Source: Oscillospiraceae bacterium (GTDB lineage: Bacteria; Bacillota; Clostridia; Oscillospirales; Oscillospiraceae). From it: a stretch of 64,000 nucleotides of DNA. Positions 45,353 to 54,191 of this stretch are shown piece after piece. The notes under the pieces were generated by a model, which did no database searches, was not told where the DNA came from, and saw only the letters and a list, made by a program, of their open reading frames with translations. Both the position numbers and the translations under genes were made by a program. Position 1 is the first letter of the stretch, and every line of letters begins with the position of its first letter. The DNA lies in NCBI GenBank assembly GCA_015067995.1, contig SVLJ01000009.1:37762-101761 (forward strand). Reading direction: 5' to 3'.

Positions 45353-46270
45353 ATGAAGGTTTCTCTGGTAATCATGGCTGCGGGACTGGGTTCCCGGTAT
45401 GGCGGCAGCAAGCAGCTGGACGGAATCGGCCCCAACAAGGAGATTCTGATGGAGTATTCTATTTATGATGCGCTGCGAGCCGGCTTTAACAAGGTGGTGT
45501 TTATCATCAAGCCGGAGATGGAGCAGATGATGCGGGAGCTGGTGGGCGATTATCTCAGCCGCAGGACGGCTGCAGACGGTTCTCCTGTGGAAGTGGCCTA
45601 TGCGTTTCAGGACTTCTCATCCGTTCCCGACTTTTATCAGATCCCGGCGGAGCGCACCAAACCCTTTGGTACGGTGCACGCCCTGCTGTGTGCCGGTAAG
45701 GTGGTGCATGAGCCCTGCTGTGTCATCAATGCCGACGATTATTACGGCATTGATGCCTTCCACACCATTTATCAGGAGCTGATCTCTTTGCCGGAAGACG
45801 GAAAAGGAACCATGGTGGGATATCTGCTGAAAAATACTGCCAGTCTCCATGGCACGGTATCCAGAGGCGTTTGCTCCGTGGAGAACGGCAAGCTGCAGAC
45901 GGTGAAGGAAGCGCTGAAGATCCAGCTCTATGAAGACGGCACGCTGCGTGATCTGGCAGAGGACAGGGAGCTGGACCCGGAAACGGTGGTTTCCATGAAT
46001 TTCTGGGGCTTTGCACCGGGAATCTTCCCCCGTCTGCAGGCGTATTTTGAAAATTTCCTGCGCAATGAGGCGGGAGACAACATCAAGGCGGAGTGTCTGC
46101 TGCCGGTGATGGTGGACGGTGAGATGAAGGCCGGACGGCTGGAGGTCTCGGTGCTGAAGTCCGCGGATCGCTGGTTTGGCATGACCTACCGCGAGGACCG
46201 TGAGCAGGTGGCAGAGGAGCTGCGTAAGCTCCATGCGGCTGGTCTCTATCCGAAAACCTTGCGTATGTGA
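45353..46270 (+). CDS. NTP_transferase family nucleotidyltransferase
   Basis: 305 residues. The N-terminal nucleotide-binding motif LVIMAAGLGSRYGGSKQLDGIGP and the later INADDYYGIDAF (metal-binding Asp region) place it among sugar-phosphate nucleotidyltransferases. Such enzymes make NDP-sugars for glycans; the sugar is not evident. A stand-alone gene with its own promoter and GGTAACG as ribosome site. Confidence 0.88.
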   Translation: MKVSLVIMAAGLGSRYGGSKQLDGIGPNKEILMEYSIYDALRAGFNKVVFIIKPEMEQMMRELVGDYLSRRTAADGSPVEVAYAFQDFSSVPDFYQIPAERTKPFGTVHALLCAGKVVHEPCCVINADDYYGIDAFHTIYQELISLPEDGKGTMVGYLLKNTASLHGTVSRGVCSVENGKLQTVKEALKIQLYEDGTLRDLAEDRELDPETVVSMNFWGFAPGIFPRLQAYFENFLRNEAGDNIKAECLLPVMVDGEMKAGRLEVSVLKSADRWFGMTYREDREQVAEELRKLHAAGLYPKTLRM

Positions 46271-46324
46271 GAGACAGCGCAGAGCGGAAAATATGAAAAA
46301 TAGAAAATTCTCACAAGGTAACCA

Positions 46325-46353
46325 TTGCAAAATGCGGCAAAAAGCCGCATAAT
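46325..46353 (+). promoter_or_regulatory. Promoter of the yegP-like gene with dyad in the spacer
   Basis: TTGCAA (46325-46330), 17 bases, CATAAT (46348-46353). The spacer contains the perfect dyad ATGCGGC-AAAAA-GCCGCAT (46332-46350), a likely operator. Confidence 0.55.
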
Positions 46354-46417
46354 AGCATTAGAAATACGCCGTGCCGCGGCATGGCGACAGTATATCAACA
46401 TACAGGAGGAACTTACT

Positions 46418-46789
46418 ATGGGTAAATTTGCGATCAACAAGACGAATACCGGCTTCAACTTCCAGCTGAAGGCTGGCAACGGCGAGCCTATCGGCATTTC
46501 TGAGGTCTACGCATCCCTGGCTTCCTGCAAGAAGGGCATTGCCTCTGTGCAGAAGAATGCTCCCGTGGCTGGTGTGCAGGATCTGACCGACGAGGGCGCT
46601 GCAGCTGTCAAGCACCCCAAGTTCGAGGTCTACACCGACAAGAAGGGCGAGTTCCGTTTCCGCCTGAAGGCTACCAACGGCGAAGTCATTCTGGCTTCCG
46701 AGGGCTATGCCAAGAAGGCCAGCTGCCTCAACGGCATTGAGTCCGTCCGCAAGAATGCCGATTCCGAGATCGTTCTGCCTCAGGAATAA
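46418..46789 (+). CDS. YegP family DUF1508 protein (two repeats)
   Basis: 123 residues made of two DUF1508 units (about 1-50 and 62-113), each with F-x-F-x-L/R-LKAxNGEx-I and SExYASxAxCxxGIxSVxKNA. This small beta fold is widespread and its function is unknown. Start after CAGGAGG. Strong promoter, dyad and strong terminator suggest a well-expressed single-gene unit. Confidence 0.92.
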   Translation: MGKFAINKTNTGFNFQLKAGNGEPIGISEVYASLASCKKGIASVQKNAPVAGVQDLTDEGAAAVKHPKFEVYTDKKGEFRFRLKATNGEVILASEGYAKKASCLNGIESVRKNADSEIVLPQE

Positions 46790-46803
46790 TTTTGAACAGC
46801 ATG

Positions 46804-46834
46804 GATCCCCGGACGCGTTCCGGGGATCTTTTTT
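46804..46834 (+). terminator. Terminator after the yegP-like gene
   Basis: GATCCCCGGA (46804-46813) pairs perfectly with 46819-46828, then six T. Confidence 0.92.
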
Positions 46835-46973
46835 GCACGGAGATGGGGGACGTTTTTAAAAAATTCATAAAAATCCAAGGATTTTTTCAGCAACGTTTAA
46901 GATTCGTTCATATACTCCGGCAGAAAAAAGTGGTATACTATCCGCCAGAAATACAAGGAGGCAACAGCACACC

Positions 46974-47543
46974 ATGAGCGAGCAGATCTCCCTGGAAAAG
47001 AGAATATGGACAATTCCCAATGTATTATCGCTGCTGCGGCTGGCGATGATCCCGCTGTTTGTGTGGCTCTACTGTGGCGCTGAGAATTCTGTGCTGACGG
47101 CGATGGTACTGGTGCTGTCGGGACTGACGGATGTAGCCGATGGCTTCATTGCCCGGCACTACGGTATGGTCAGTGACTTGGGGAAAATTCTGGATCCGTT
47201 GGCGGATAAGCTGACCCAGGCGGCTATGCTGATGTGTCTTATCACCCGGTTTCCCCTGATGCTGGGAGTTTTTCTGCTGCTGGCACTGAAGGAGATATTT
47301 GCCGGCGTATGCAGTGTGCTGGTGATCCGGTGGACAGGAACGGTGCTGGGATCGGAGTGGCACGGAAAGCTGTCGACGGTTTTGCTCCATGGTATGATCG
47401 TTGCCCATGTGGTATGGCAGGATATTCCGGGCGCTGTTTCCAATGGAATGATCGCTGTCTGTACGGGAATGATGCTGGTCACCTGTGTTTTGTACGGCAT
47501 CCGCAATTTGCGGGTGCTGCAGGCAGGCCGACAGGACATATGA
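46974..47543 (+). CDS. CDP-alcohol phosphatidyltransferase
   Basis: 189-residue membrane enzyme with the family signature in SGLTDVADGFIARHYG followed by SDLGKILDPLADK (DG-x2-AR-x8-G-x3-D-x3-D, metal and catalytic Asp residues) and about five hydrophobic segments. Most such single-copy enzymes are PgsA, which makes phosphatidylglycerol phosphate; the cluster context (a glycolipid glycosyltransferase and a PAP2 protein) makes another alcohol acceptor possible. Ribosome site AAGGAGG. Confidence 0.88.
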   Translation: MSEQISLEKRIWTIPNVLSLLRLAMIPLFVWLYCGAENSVLTAMVLVLSGLTDVADGFIARHYGMVSDLGKILDPLADKLTQAAMLMCLITRFPLMLGVFLLLALKEIFAGVCSVLVIRWTGTVLGSEWHGKLSTVLLHGMIVAHVVWQDIPGAVSNGMIAVCTGMMLVTCVLYGIRNLRVLQAGRQDI

Positions 47544-47578
47544 TTTGTGTTATGCGTTTTGAAGGAGCGTGAGAACGC

Positions 47579-48712
47579 ATGAAGGTACTGGTTTTGAGCT
47601 GTGATACCGGCGGCGGGCATAATACCTGCGGACGGGCGGTGGTGGAGGCCTGCCGGAAACGGCAGATCCCCTGCGGGATGGACGACGCTTTCCGCTTTGT
47701 TTCTCCAACGCTGTCCCGCTGCGTATCCTTCGGTTTTGACCGGGTCTATCGGCACACGCCTGGACTGTTCAGCGCAGGCTGGCGCTATTCGGAGCAGCAC
47801 CCCCGCGCTTTCCGGAAGAAGTCGGCGGCTTACCGGTTCTGGATTCTGGGGGCACGGAAGCTGGCGCGGCTGATCCGGGAGCAGGGCTATGATACGGTGG
47901 TCTGCACCCATATGTTCAGCGGAATGCTTATCACAGAGGCACGTGACCGACACGGCCTTTCCGTGCGGACGTGCTTTGTGGCTACGGATTATACCTGGTA
48001 TCCCGGCTGCGGCTCCTACGATCTGGATGTTTCCTACATACCCCATGAAGAGCTGATAGACAGCTATGTAAAAGTGGGCGTTCCCAAGGAGCGGATCGCG
48101 GTCAGCGGTATCCCGGTGCGGGAGGCGTTTCTCAGTCGGGAAGAACGGGCGGCTGCCCGTCGTGCGCTGGGGCTGCCGGAGGATTGCCGCCACCTGATGA
48201 TTATGGGAGGAAGCATGGGCTGTGGGCCCATTGCGGAACTGGCATCGCTGCTGCCGAAGCTGCTGCCGGAGGATTGCCATGTGTCCCTTCTCTGCGGCAA
48301 CAACCGCAGTCTGGCAGAGGAACTGGAGCAGCGCTGTGCAGGCGATGCGCGTTTCCATGTCTATGGCTTTACGGATCTGGTGCCCCGGCTGATGGATAGT
48401 GCGGATCTCTATCTCACAAAGCCCGGCGGAATCAGCGTCACGGAGGCAGCTCACAAGCGCCTGCCCATGGTGTTTGTCAACGCAGTGGCAGGCTGCGAGA
48501 CCCACAATCTGAATTTCTTTTTGAATCACGGTGCGGCGGTGACGGCGGAGACCCCGGAGGAACTGGCCTGCAAGTGTCTCGCCCTGCTGGGTGATCCTGC
48601 GCAGCTGGCGGAAATGGCGGCGGCTATGGAGCCGGTAGCGGAGCAGGATCCGTGTGAGACCATACTCACACAGATGGAGGAGATCGCTTTCCGAACAAGG
48701 AGTACGGTATGA
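47579..48712 (+). CDS. Diacylglycerol glycosyltransferase-like protein (MGDG synthase/UgtP family)
   Basis: 377 residues. N-terminal MGDG_synth domain (VLVLSCDTGGGHNTCGRAVVEA) and GT28-like C-terminal domain with MIMGGSMGCGP and the sugar-nucleotide loop TKPGGISVTEAAHKRLP. This family transfers glucose or galactose from UDP-sugar to diacylglycerol at the membrane face. Ends by overlapping the PAP2 gene start (ATGA-type coupling). Confidence 0.88.
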   Translation: MKVLVLSCDTGGGHNTCGRAVVEACRKRQIPCGMDDAFRFVSPTLSRCVSFGFDRVYRHTPGLFSAGWRYSEQHPRAFRKKSAAYRFWILGARKLARLIREQGYDTVVCTHMFSGMLITEARDRHGLSVRTCFVATDYTWYPGCGSYDLDVSYIPHEELIDSYVKVGVPKERIAVSGIPVREAFLSREERAAARRALGLPEDCRHLMIMGGSMGCGPIAELASLLPKLLPEDCHVSLLCGNNRSLAEELEQRCAGDARFHVYGFTDLVPRLMDSADLYLTKPGGISVTEAAHKRLPMVFVNAVAGCETHNLNFFLNHGAAVTAETPEELACKCLALLGDPAQLAEMAAAMEPVAEQDPCETILTQMEEIAFRTRSTV

Positions 48713-49359
48713 TGCCGGAAATGAATCTGCGCAGATTTCGCTTTTCGCGGCTGAACGATCCGGAGTTTTGCCATCTGAAGCTGCTGACTTATTGGCTGGC
48801 TTTCGGACTGGTGTTTTTGGTACTGGAGCGTTTTTCGCCGGTAACGGAATATGATCCCGTGTTCTGTGCGCTGGATGCGCACATTCCGTTTTTGGAGATT
48901 TTTCTGATTCCGTACCTGTTCTGGTTCGTCTATCTTATCGGCATGCATGTCTACACAGCCATTTATGATGTGGCTGCTTTCCGGCGGCTGATGCGGTTTA
49001 TCATGATTTCCTATACTGTCGCCGTGGTGATTTACATCCTGTTTCCCACCTGTCAGGAGCTGCGTCCTGCGGAATTCGCCCGCGACAACGTTCTGACCCG
49101 GTTTATCGCCTGGTTCTATACCTTTGATACGCACACCAATGTCTGCCCGTCCCTGCATGTGATCGGCTCGGCAGCGGTGGCCTGTACTGCCTGGAATACC
49201 CGGGGACTGAACACACTCGGCTGGCGGCTGGCTTTCTGGACAGCCGCAGTGCTCATCAGCGTTTCCACGGTGTTTATGCGGCAGCATTCTGTACTGGATA
49301 TTCTGGCGGCAATACCAGTGTGCCTGCTGGCGGGACTGTGCAGCCGACCGAAAGAATGA
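48709..49359 (+). CDS. PAP2 superfamily phosphatase, inositolphosphotransferase-like
   Basis: 216 residues with about six membrane segments. The PAP2 catalytic motifs are CPSLHVIGSAA and STVFMRQHSVLDILAA, the spacing and Cys-Pro-Ser-Leu-His form seen in Aur1/IPT1-like PAP2_3 proteins. Acts on a lipid phosphate or transfers a phospho-head group. Translationally coupled to the glycosyltransferase; together with the CDP-alcohol enzyme it suggests a dedicated polar-lipid pathway. Confidence 0.85.
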   Translation: MMPEMNLRRFRFSRLNDPEFCHLKLLTYWLAFGLVFLVLERFSPVTEYDPVFCALDAHIPFLEIFLIPYLFWFVYLIGMHVYTAIYDVAAFRRLMRFIMISYTVAVVIYILFPTCQELRPAEFARDNVLTRFIAWFYTFDTHTNVCPSLHVIGSAAVACTAWNTRGLNTLGWRLAFWTAAVLISVSTVFMRQHSVLDILAAIPVCLLAGLCSRPKE

Positions 49360-49376
49360 CCCGATTGCCATCGCAA

Positions 49377-49411
49377 ATCCTGCAGCTCTTTTTGAGCTGC
49401 AGGATATTTTT
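49377..49411 (+). terminator. Terminator after the PAP2 gene
   Basis: ATCCTGCAGCTC (49377-49388) pairs perfectly with 49394-49405 around five T, followed by ATTTTTG. Confidence 0.85.
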
Positions 49412-49441
49412 GTATCAAATGGAATAGATATACTGGTGTTA

Positions 49442-49459
49442 TGTTACGATTATGTAACA
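49442..49459. promoter_or_regulatory. Dyad upstream of the SLH gene promoter
   Basis: TGTTAC-GATTAT-GTAACA, a perfect inverted repeat 15 bases upstream of the -35; possible activator or repressor site. Confidence 0.45.
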
Positions 49460-49474
49460 ATCAAATTATTGATA

Positions 49475-49503
49475 TTGCAAAAGCGGGAGACGGTTGATAG
49501 AAT
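49475..49503 (+). promoter_or_regulatory. Promoter of the SLH protein gene
   Basis: TTGCAA (49475-49480), 17 bases, TAGAAT (49498-49503). It leaves a leader of about 230 bases (49510-49740) before the start codon, which contains inverted GC-rich segments but no riboswitch class I recognise. Confidence 0.55.
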
Positions 49504-49740
49504 GCAGACGTAAAATGATGGAGCGGCCTCAGCGTGCCGAAGCAGATCCCGGAATAGGATTCCATGGTATGTGCTCCGAATGCTGGGCGGCAGCGTTATT
49601 TTACAAACTCATATGCCGACGGGAACCGGCGCGGCACGCGGACAAATCCCGCGCGTTCTTATGGTGCAGAGGGCGGGCGGATTAACACCCATGCAAGCTG
49701 CGGCGAATACCCAAGGTAAATTCTAAAGGAGGAAATCCAC

Positions 49741-52434
49741 ATGAAGAAGTTTCTGGCTCTGGCTCTGGCTTTGACGATGGCGATGTCCATGGTCACTGTC
49801 GGCGCCGGCGCAACCTTTACTGATGATGCTGATATTCAGCAGAAGGAAGCGGTTGCGCTTCTGGCCGGCCTGGGCATTATTGAAGGCCCCGGCGATGGTT
49901 CCTTTAACCCCAAGGGGACCATCACTCGCGGTGCTGCCGCAAAGATCATCACCTGGATGCTGGAGGGCAAGGAAAAGTCCGATGCCATCAAGGATGCCGG
50001 TGTAGAGAAGCCTCCCTTCTCTGATGTTCCTGTGACCAGCTCCAACGCTGCTTTCATCGCTTACTGCGCAGAGAAGGGCATCGTCAGCGGACGCAGTGAC
50101 GGCACCTTCCGCCGCGCCGACGGTCTGACCGGCAATGCATTCCTGAAGATGGTTCTGATTGCTTTGGGCGTCAAAGACATCGACTTCAACACCGCATCCA
50201 ATCCCGGCTGGCCCATTGATGCCGTTGCCCGTGCTGACCAGATGGGGCTGCTGAAGAACGTTGACGAGGACTATGTCTACTCCAGTCTGCTGTCCCGCGA
50301 GAATGCGTGCCAGATTGCCTACAATGCGCTGGTTGAGTACACTCCCGAAGGAAACGGCTACATTCTGAAGGCTGCTGCCGATACGAAGGTGACTGCCGTC
50401 AAGCTGCTGGACAAGAAGACCTATGCTTCTCTGACCGAGGCGATGGCTGAGGTTGCCATCGTTGCCAAGGACGCTGTCTATGGTGTCGATTATACTCTGG
50501 ACAAGGACACCAGCGATACGCTGGGTGCCAAGGTCTATGGCATTGAGAAGGTTAGCGGTACCGTTGAGGCCAACGCTGCTGTCGACAGCACGCTGAAGGC
50601 TGCTGAGACTGTGGTGGAGGGCAAGACCTACAACTTCGCTTCCGGTCTGGAGCTGATCGGCCACGAGGTTACTGTGTACTTCAACAACAAGCCTGCCAAG
50701 GAAGAGAATAAGAACGTCTACGCTGTCCATGACAACTCTAAGACGCTGTCCGTCACCACCAGCACCACCCTGAAGACCATCAACGCTGCTCTGGATGCCA
50801 AGAAGGATACCGATGCAGTTGCATACGCCGCCAACTTCACCACCTGGTCTGAGACGTATGCCGATACCGTTGTGGGTTCTGCCGGTGTTGAGCTGATTGC
50901 TGCCGGAACTGCCGGCAACAAGGCTGCTTTCCCCTGCACCCTGATCATTACCGACAATGCGGTTACCGGTCTGGTGTATCCCACCGAGAAGACCCTGGAT
51001 CAGGTTACCGAAATCGAGAATCAGGAAGATGAGAAGACCATTACCCTGAAGGGCTTTGGCGAACTGAAGAACGGTTATGAGGAGTCTGACGGTACTGTTA
51101 CCGATGTTGTTGCCGCTTATGACGGCATTGCGGAGGATGACTACGTTGTTGTCACCCTGACCGGCGATGTTTACACTCTGGAGAAGGCCAAGGTCGTTAC
51201 CGGCAAGCCCACCAAGGTTGACGGCAGCACCATCACCATCAACGGAATTGAGTATGCCAAGTACACCAAGAATGCCAACCATACCTCCCTGAAGGATGCC
51301 GCCGCGACCCTGACTGCGGAAATCACTCTGTATCTGGACAGCGCCAACCGGTGGCTGGTGAAGACCTCCGACAAGGCTGCCGCACTGGCGGATATCGTCT
51401 ATGTCGCGGATGTCTACGAGGTCGAGGTTGAGGCCACCAAGGGAACCACCGACGAGTTCGGTCAGACCGTCGGTGCTACCAACCAGTACTATACGTATTT
51501 CGCCCAGGTCGTGACCCTGGACGGTGAGACGACTATCTATCCCATCACCACCGACGAGTACAGCAGCATCCGAAATGCTGCGGATGCCCTGTACAAGGTG
51601 ACTCTGGAGAAGGGAACGGACACCAAGCAGTGCATCTCCGGTACCGGTGATGACGCCAAGTACGTTGAGGCAAAGTTTGCTGATTTCACCAAGGCTGCCG
51701 ATGCGGAGGATACCCTGTTTATTGCCGGTGAGACCACGCTGAGTGCCGATCTGAAGGCTACCGATATTAAGCTGGGCAGCGACTACTTCTCCGAGAATGT
51801 TTCCTTCATCTGGGTCTATGGCGACAAGGACAAGATCAAGGTGGCTGCCAAGAATGGCGTTCAGGCACTGGACAAGAATACCAAGATCGAGTTCGTGTAC
51901 TCCATTGATCAGGAGAGCAAGGCAAAGGTCATCGAGTATGTCATCGTTGAGGCGGATCCCGACGACCGAATTGAGTATACCGGCGACGTGATCTATGTCC
52001 TGCAGGATGATACCAGCAACAAGCAGGTTGCGGTTTACACCGACAAGAACGGCGATGAGCAGATTGCTTATGAGCATGAGGTTTATGTCAATGGCGTAAA
52101 AACCAAGGTCGTTCTGGACACCAATCGGGTAACGGCCGGCTTCAAGAAGATGACTGCCGTCGTGGAGGGCATTTACAAGCTGGAGACCCTGAAGGAGGGC
52201 GTTGTTGAGAACAAGGCGGTTACCGGTATGTATAAGGGCCTCATTACCATCGATGGTGTGACGGCACAGGATATCGATGTCACCGGCGTCCGGGTGGCTG
52301 ATGTCAGAACCGGCGTTACCACCAAGATCACCGATGCCACCAAGATCACCACGGAGCACACTGTCAGTGTGGTTCTGAGCAAGGCTGTTACCAGCACCAG
52401 CAACAGCATCGTGACCATTTACATTGTTGGCTGA
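49741..52434 (+). CDS. S-layer homology (SLH) domain surface protein
   Basis: 897 residues. Sec signal peptide MKKFLALALALTMAMSMVTVGAGA. Two SLH-type units follow at about 26-70 (EAVALLAGLGIIEGPGDGSF and ITRGAAAKIITWML) and 85-145 (FSDVPV...AEKGIVSGRSDGTF), then a long Thr/Asp/Lys/Val-rich beta region without a recognisable enzyme. SLH domains bind pyruvylated cell-wall polymer, so this is a likely S-layer or wall-associated protein. Own promoter, long leader, AAAGGAGG ribosome site and strong terminator fit high expression. Confidence 0.92.
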   Translation: MKKFLALALALTMAMSMVTVGAGATFTDDADIQQKEAVALLAGLGIIEGPGDGSFNPKGTITRGAAAKIITWMLEGKEKSDAIKDAGVEKPPFSDVPVTSSNAAFIAYCAEKGIVSGRSDGTFRRADGLTGNAFLKMVLIALGVKDIDFNTASNPGWPIDAVARADQMGLLKNVDEDYVYSSLLSRENACQIAYNALVEYTPEGNGYILKAAADTKVTAVKLLDKKTYASLTEAMAEVAIVAKDAVYGVDYTLDKDTSDTLGAKVYGIEKVSGTVEANAAVDSTLKAAETVVEGKTYNFASGLELIGHEVTVYFNNKPAKEENKNVYAVHDNSKTLSVTTSTTLKTINAALDAKKDTDAVAYAANFTTWSETYADTVVGSAGVELIAAGTAGNKAAFPCTLIITDNAVTGLVYPTEKTLDQVTEIENQEDEKTITLKGFGELKNGYEESDGTVTDVVAAYDGIAEDDYVVVTLTGDVYTLEKAKVVTGKPTKVDGSTITINGIEYAKYTKNANHTSLKDAAATLTAEITLYLDSANRWLVKTSDKAAALADIVYVADVYEVEVEATKGTTDEFGQTVGATNQYYTYFAQVVTLDGETTIYPITTDEYSSIRNAADALYKVTLEKGTDTKQCISGTGDDAKYVEAKFADFTKAADAEDTLFIAGETTLSADLKATDIKLGSDYFSENVSFIWVYGDKDKIKVAAKNGVQALDKNTKIEFVYSIDQESKAKVIEYVIVEADPDDRIEYTGDVIYVLQDDTSNKQVAVYTDKNGDEQIAYEHEVYVNGVKTKVVLDTNRVTAGFKKMTAVVEGIYKLETLKEGVVENKAVTGMYKGLITIDGVTAQDIDVTGVRVADVRTGVTTKITDATKITTEHTVSVVLSKAVTSTSNSIVTIYIVG

Positions 52435-52482
52435 TCACCAGCGAATACTTCTCAATGCATGAATGCGTTGAAACAGCAATGA

Positions 52483-52519
52483 AAAGAACACCCGTGCCGG
52501 ATCGGTGCGGGTGTTCTTT
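52483..52519. terminator. Bidirectional terminator between the SLH gene and the convergent exporter-like gene
   Basis: AAAGAACACCCG (52483-52494) pairs perfectly with 52508-52519; both flanks carry the needed A/T run. Confidence 0.85.
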
Positions 52520-52535
52520 GCGTGCAATTTGCTGT

Positions 52536-53015
52536 TTAGAAGATGGTCAGCAGGCCAAAGGTGACGGTGGTCATAATGGCCGCCGCTATACATACGCCCA
52601 GAAAAATAGCGGGGATGGCACGTTTCAACCGTGTATCCAAAATGGCGGCCACCAGTGCGCCGGTCCATGCGCCTGTGCCGGGAAGCGGGATCGCCACCAG
52701 AATACACAGGCCCAATGCACTGTATTTCTGCACAGTCCTGCCCTTCAGGTGAGCTTTCCGTTCCAATGCGCTGACGATCCGCTCACACCATGGGCTGATT
52801 CGGCGCAGCCAACGGAAAACCCGGCGTATATAGACGATGATAAAGGGAACCGGTACCATATTGCCCAGCACCGCCATAGAAAGAGCAACGGGGTAGTCAA
52901 GACCCAGTGCAATGCCGTACGGAAGACCGCCCCGCAGTTCAATGACAGGGATCATGGAAATGAAAAACGTGGAGAGGGCCTGGCCCATCCCTGTCTGTGT
53001 CAACCAAGATAACAT
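52536..53015 (-). CDS. Small multidrug-export-family (COG2426) membrane protein
   Basis: 159 residues with four hydrophobic segments and family stretches FFISMIPVIELRGGLPYGIALG, GNMVPVPFIIVYI, and VAIPLPGTGAWTGALVAAIL. The family name is historical; real function is unclear. The ATG at 53015 follows AAGGAG; a long upstream frame overlaps the glycosyltransferase and is rejected. It ends the exopolysaccharide block. Confidence 0.85.
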   Translation of the reverse strand: MLSWLTQTGMGQALSTFFISMIPVIELRGGLPYGIALGLDYPVALSMAVLGNMVPVPFIIVYIRRVFRWLRRISPWCERIVSALERKAHLKGRTVQKYSALGLCILVAIPLPGTGAWTGALVAAILDTRLKRAIPAIFLGVCIAAAIMTTVTFGLLTIF

Positions 53016-53026
53016 GAAAACACTCC

Positions 53027-54160
53027 TTATCCATCGAGGGATTCGACGGGCAGAGACAATAGAGATGTATACTGATCCACCACTGCCGGGAAGACCTGAT
53101 CCAAACTGTAGGACAGGACGGATTCCCTGGCCTGAGTGCCCAGCGTTTGGCATAGCTCCGGAGACTTTGACAGACGCAGAATCTGCTCAGCGCAGGCGGT
53201 GATGTCTCCATAAGGATACAGAAGGCCGGTCTGCCCATCTCGGATGAGATCGGTGTGTCCTTTGACCGAACTGGCCACCACGGGGATGCCGGCATACATG
53301 GCTTCCATAACGTTGAAGGGAAGTCCTTCGCTGCGGCTGGCGGAAACGGCTGCGTCCGCCAGGGGATACCATGCTCCGATATTGTGAATGTAGCCGGGGA
53401 AGGAGATCCGATCTGTCAGATGGAGGCTTTCGGCGAGATCACGACAGGCATTCAGCTGAACACCGTCGCCGGCCAGAATCAGCAGAACATGGGAGGGCAG
53501 CTTTGCCATGGCGCGGATCAGCACTTCCTGACTCTTGCGGGCGGAAAATTCTGCGGCATAAAACAGGACGAAGGCATCCTCGGAAACACCCAGCTTCTTC
53601 CGCGCGGCTTGCCGCCCGGCGGAGGTGTATTGCCGGATACGGGAAAAATCCACGCCAATGCCGGGGACCAGCTGGATCTGTTTGCCCAAACGATGCTGCA
53701 GGGCGGTTTGATAGTCCCAGTCGTTCATGGTCAGAAGCAGATCTGTGCAGGGGGCAGTGATGCGCTCTGCCGCCAGCAGGAGCTGCTGCCTGAAAAAGGG
53801 GGTGTCGTCATCAAAGAGATATCCATGCACCATGTTGACCAGCGGAGGGCGGTTTTTCATTCCCAACAGAGCCAAACGGGTAAAAAACGCAGCCAGCGCT
53901 GTGTGGGTGGTGATGAGAGAATAGCGTTCCTCGCGGATAAGCTTTCGTAAAAGCCGCGCCGCACGAAAATTCTCGGGGGAGCTCATGCTTTTTTCCAGAG
54001 GCAGTGAAATGACCCGGTCTGCGCCGGGGATATCCTGCGCAGCGCCGCCGCAGGCAACATGGACCTCCCAGCCGCATTTTCGATAATACTCGAGGTACGG
54101 TAAGTGAAAATGTCGAATATGAGAATATGTAGAGGCGGTGAACAGTACTTTCTTTTTCAT
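53027..54160 (-). CDS. GT4-family glycosyltransferase
   Basis: 377 residues, GT-B fold. N-terminal HIRHFHLPYLEYYRKCGWEVHVAC and C-terminal nucleotide-sugar site VSASRSEGLPFNVMEAMYAGIPVVAS (E-x7-E), followed by GHTDLIRDGQTGLLYPYGD. Adds a sugar to a lipid-linked intermediate in exopolysaccharide synthesis, judged by its neighbours. Start at 54160 after AAGGAGA. Confidence 0.92.
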   Translation of the reverse strand: MKKKVLFTASTYSHIRHFHLPYLEYYRKCGWEVHVACGGAAQDIPGADRVISLPLEKSMSSPENFRAARLLRKLIREERYSLITTHTALAAFFTRLALLGMKNRPPLVNMVHGYLFDDDTPFFRQQLLLAAERITAPCTDLLLTMNDWDYQTALQHRLGKQIQLVPGIGVDFSRIRQYTSAGRQAARKKLGVSEDAFVLFYAAEFSARKSQEVLIRAMAKLPSHVLLILAGDGVQLNACRDLAESLHLTDRISFPGYIHNIGAWYPLADAAVSASRSEGLPFNVMEAMYAGIPVVASSVKGHTDLIRDGQTGLLYPYGDITACAEQILRLSKSPELCQTLGTQARESVLSYSLDQVFPAVVDQYTSLLSLPVESLDG

Positions 54161-54191
54161 AGAATCTCCTTGCGGTAAGAGGTGCTGACGG

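Noticed and set aside
49494..49685. 63-codon frame in the SLH leader
   Set aside because: Its start overlaps the proposed -10 and it has no ribosome site; Cys/Arg-rich content looks non-coding.
49723..52359. 878-codon minus-strand frame opposite the SLH gene
   Set aside because: Low-complexity Leu/Gly/Ile shadow of a biased codon usage; the plus-strand protein has a signal peptide and SLH motifs.
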